From NCBI GenBank assembly GCA_945957185.1, contig CAMFKA010000136.1, positions 1 to 5,994 of the forward strand: a DNA stretch of 5,994 nt. The letters are read 5' to 3'. Shown here piece by piece: positions 5,542 to 5,994 of the stretch. Both the position numbers and the translations under genes were made by a program. This DNA is from an uncultured Chlamydiaceae bacterium (lineage in GTDB: Bacteria > Chlamydiota > Chlamydiia > Chlamydiales > Parachlamydiaceae). The stretch's first letter is position 1. Every line of letters begins with the position of its first letter. The notes below the pieces were generated by a model. The model searched no databases. It was not told the DNA's origin and worked only from the letters and a program-made list of their open reading frames with translations.

Positions 5542-5570
5542 TTGATTGGATGTCCATGTGCACCTAGAAG
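5542..5570 (+). promoter_or_regulatory. Weak promoter candidate of khpA
   Basis: TTGATT (5542-5547), a 17-bp spacer and TAGAAG (5565-5570), each matching four of six consensus bases. The predicted start at about 5577 gives a 33-nt leader containing AAGGA at 5598-5602. The 121-bp gap after rluD and the absence of a convincing terminator there (only a weak AT-rich GTCTA/TAGAC fold at 5491-5515) mean khpA may also be reached by read-through. Confidence 0.3.
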
Positions 5571-5609
5571 TGGTATTTAGAAATTTTATCTTTCAATAAG
5601 GATCGAAGT

Positions 5610-5870
5610 ATGAAAGAATTCGTAGCATATATCGTAAAGAACCTTGTCGATCACCCGGACAAGGTGAAAATCAATGAAATTGGCGGAACACAGACGCTCA
5701 TCATTGAACTTTCCGTCGAAAAATCCGACATCGGTAAAATCATCGGGAAAAAAGGAAAAACAATTAATGCGATCCGTACATTGCTTATGTCAGTGGCTAG
5801 CCGTAACGGCATTCGCGTGAATTTGGAAATCCTCGAAGAAGGCGTTGTTGTAGACTCCTCCGGAGAGTAA
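5610..5870 (+). CDS. khpA: KhpA-type KH-domain RNA-binding protein (YlqC family)
   Basis: This 86-residue protein is one KH domain with short ends. The fold and its RNA-gripping loop are visible: DIGKIIGKKGKTINAIRTLL (40-59) with the GxxG loop GKKG at 46-49, preceded by the strand TLIIELSVEK (29-38) and followed by the strand IRVNLEILEE (68-77). It begins MKEFVAYIVKNLVDHPDKV, the usual wording of the YlqC/KhpA family, whose members in Gram-positive bacteria pair with KhpB and bind many RNAs. Length and architecture are typical. AAGGA at 5598-5602, seven bases before the ATG, supports the start. An intrinsic terminator begins 7 bp after the stop. The ORF fits the short KhpA forms of Chlamydiota and other phyla that lack an Hfq-centred system, though this does not prove the taxon. 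It lies 121 bp after rluD on the same strand. Confidence 0.93.
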   Translation: MKEFVAYIVKNLVDHPDKVKINEIGGTQTLIIELSVEKSDIGKIIGKKGKTINAIRTLLMSVASRNGIRVNLEILEEGVVVDSSGE

Positions 5871-5877
5871 GCATCAT

Positions 5878-5909
5878 GGAGAAAGCGCTTGCGCTTTCTC
5901 CTTCGTTTT
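5878..5909 (+). terminator. Intrinsic terminator of khpA
   Basis: GGAGAAAGCG pairs perfectly with CGCTTTCTCC around the loop CTTG; the closing G(CUUG)C form is a known extra-stable tetraloop. The tail TTCGTTTT is T-rich. It starts 7 bp after the khpA stop and is the clearest terminator in the window. Confidence 0.9.
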
Positions 5910-5925
5910 CCCACCCTCTTCTCTA

Positions 5926-5994
5926 AGTATCTTCCCCCTTGCCCGCGCACCCTTGAAGACCCCACCAGATGCGGGGTAGTAACTTCCCCCCTGC
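5926..5994. repeat. Two imperfect 17-nt direct repeats, 52-nt period, reaching the contig end
   Basis: AGTATCTTCCCCCTTGC (5926-5942) and AGTAACTTCCCCCCTGC (5978-5994) match at 15 of 17 positions. Between them lie 35 bases that include ACCCC (5959-5963) and GGGGT (5973-5977), able to fold into a 5-bp stem with a nine-base loop. The second copy ends on the last base of the window, so the array could continue. The region downstream of the khpA terminator is pyrimidine-rich on the plus strand and holds no supported gene. It could be a dispersed intergenic repeat, the edge of a tandem array, or chance in a biased stretch. Confidence 0.42.

Noticed and set aside
5557..5563. TGTGCAC shared by the khpA leader region and the minus strand at 3766-3772
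   Set aside because: A seven-base match at different distances from the start codons is expected by chance.
5651..5965. 104-codon minus-strand frame over khpA and its terminator
   Set aside because: It is antisense to a well-supported KH protein, runs through the terminator stem and has an Arg/Lys-rich shadow composition.
5926..5994. CRISPR array
   Set aside because: Only two imperfect 17-nt units are present, below the usual repeat length, with no cas gene nearby.

Overview
The window looks like a short-read assembly contig from a bacterium with moderate GC content and compact, SD-led genes. The likeliest source is an environmental (Parachlamydiales-like) member of the Chlamydiota. That assignment is an inference. 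It rests on the wording of the KhpA-type KH protein, on a small unknown ORF placed directly before an RluD-type pseudouridine synthase, and on two short proteins of unknown function. No rRNA or other decisive marker is present. Bases 1-48 are not genomic: they match an Illumina Nextera i5/read-1 adapter ending in the Tn5 mosaic end, so real sequence starts at 49.

Left part (49-3242, minus strand, transcribed right to left): a zinc-independent medium-chain dehydrogenase/reductase (MDR) gene, then kdpF, kdpA and the N-terminal end of kdpB, which is cut by the contig edge. The MDR stop overlaps the kdpF start by 4 bp (ATGA), the kdpF stop overlaps the kdpA start by 1 bp (TAATG), and kdpA and kdpB are 7 bp apart. 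This is one tightly coupled operon for a high-affinity ATP-driven K+ pump with an oxidoreductase as leader gene. The 29-codon kdpF is easily missed. kdpC and any kdpDE regulators would lie beyond the left edge.

Middle (3243-4258): a GC-rich hairpin ends the transcript of a 125-aa unknown helical protein (minus strand). A 167-bp divergent promoter region follows, with a consensus TTGACA box buried in a 21-bp palindrome on one side and a separate promoter for a 99-aa unknown protein on the other.

Right part (4259-5994, plus strand): a 90-aa unknown protein whose promoter places the predicted transcription start on its ATG (a possible leaderless mRNA) and contains an inverted repeat; an RluD-family 23S rRNA pseudouridine synthase 6 bp downstream; then khpA, a small KH-domain RNA-binding protein, closed by a textbook intrinsic terminator. 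The right part is therefore RNA modification and RNA binding. The last 70 bases carry a 17-nt imperfect direct repeat, the second copy of which ends exactly at the contig edge, suggesting a dispersed or tandem intergenic repeat.
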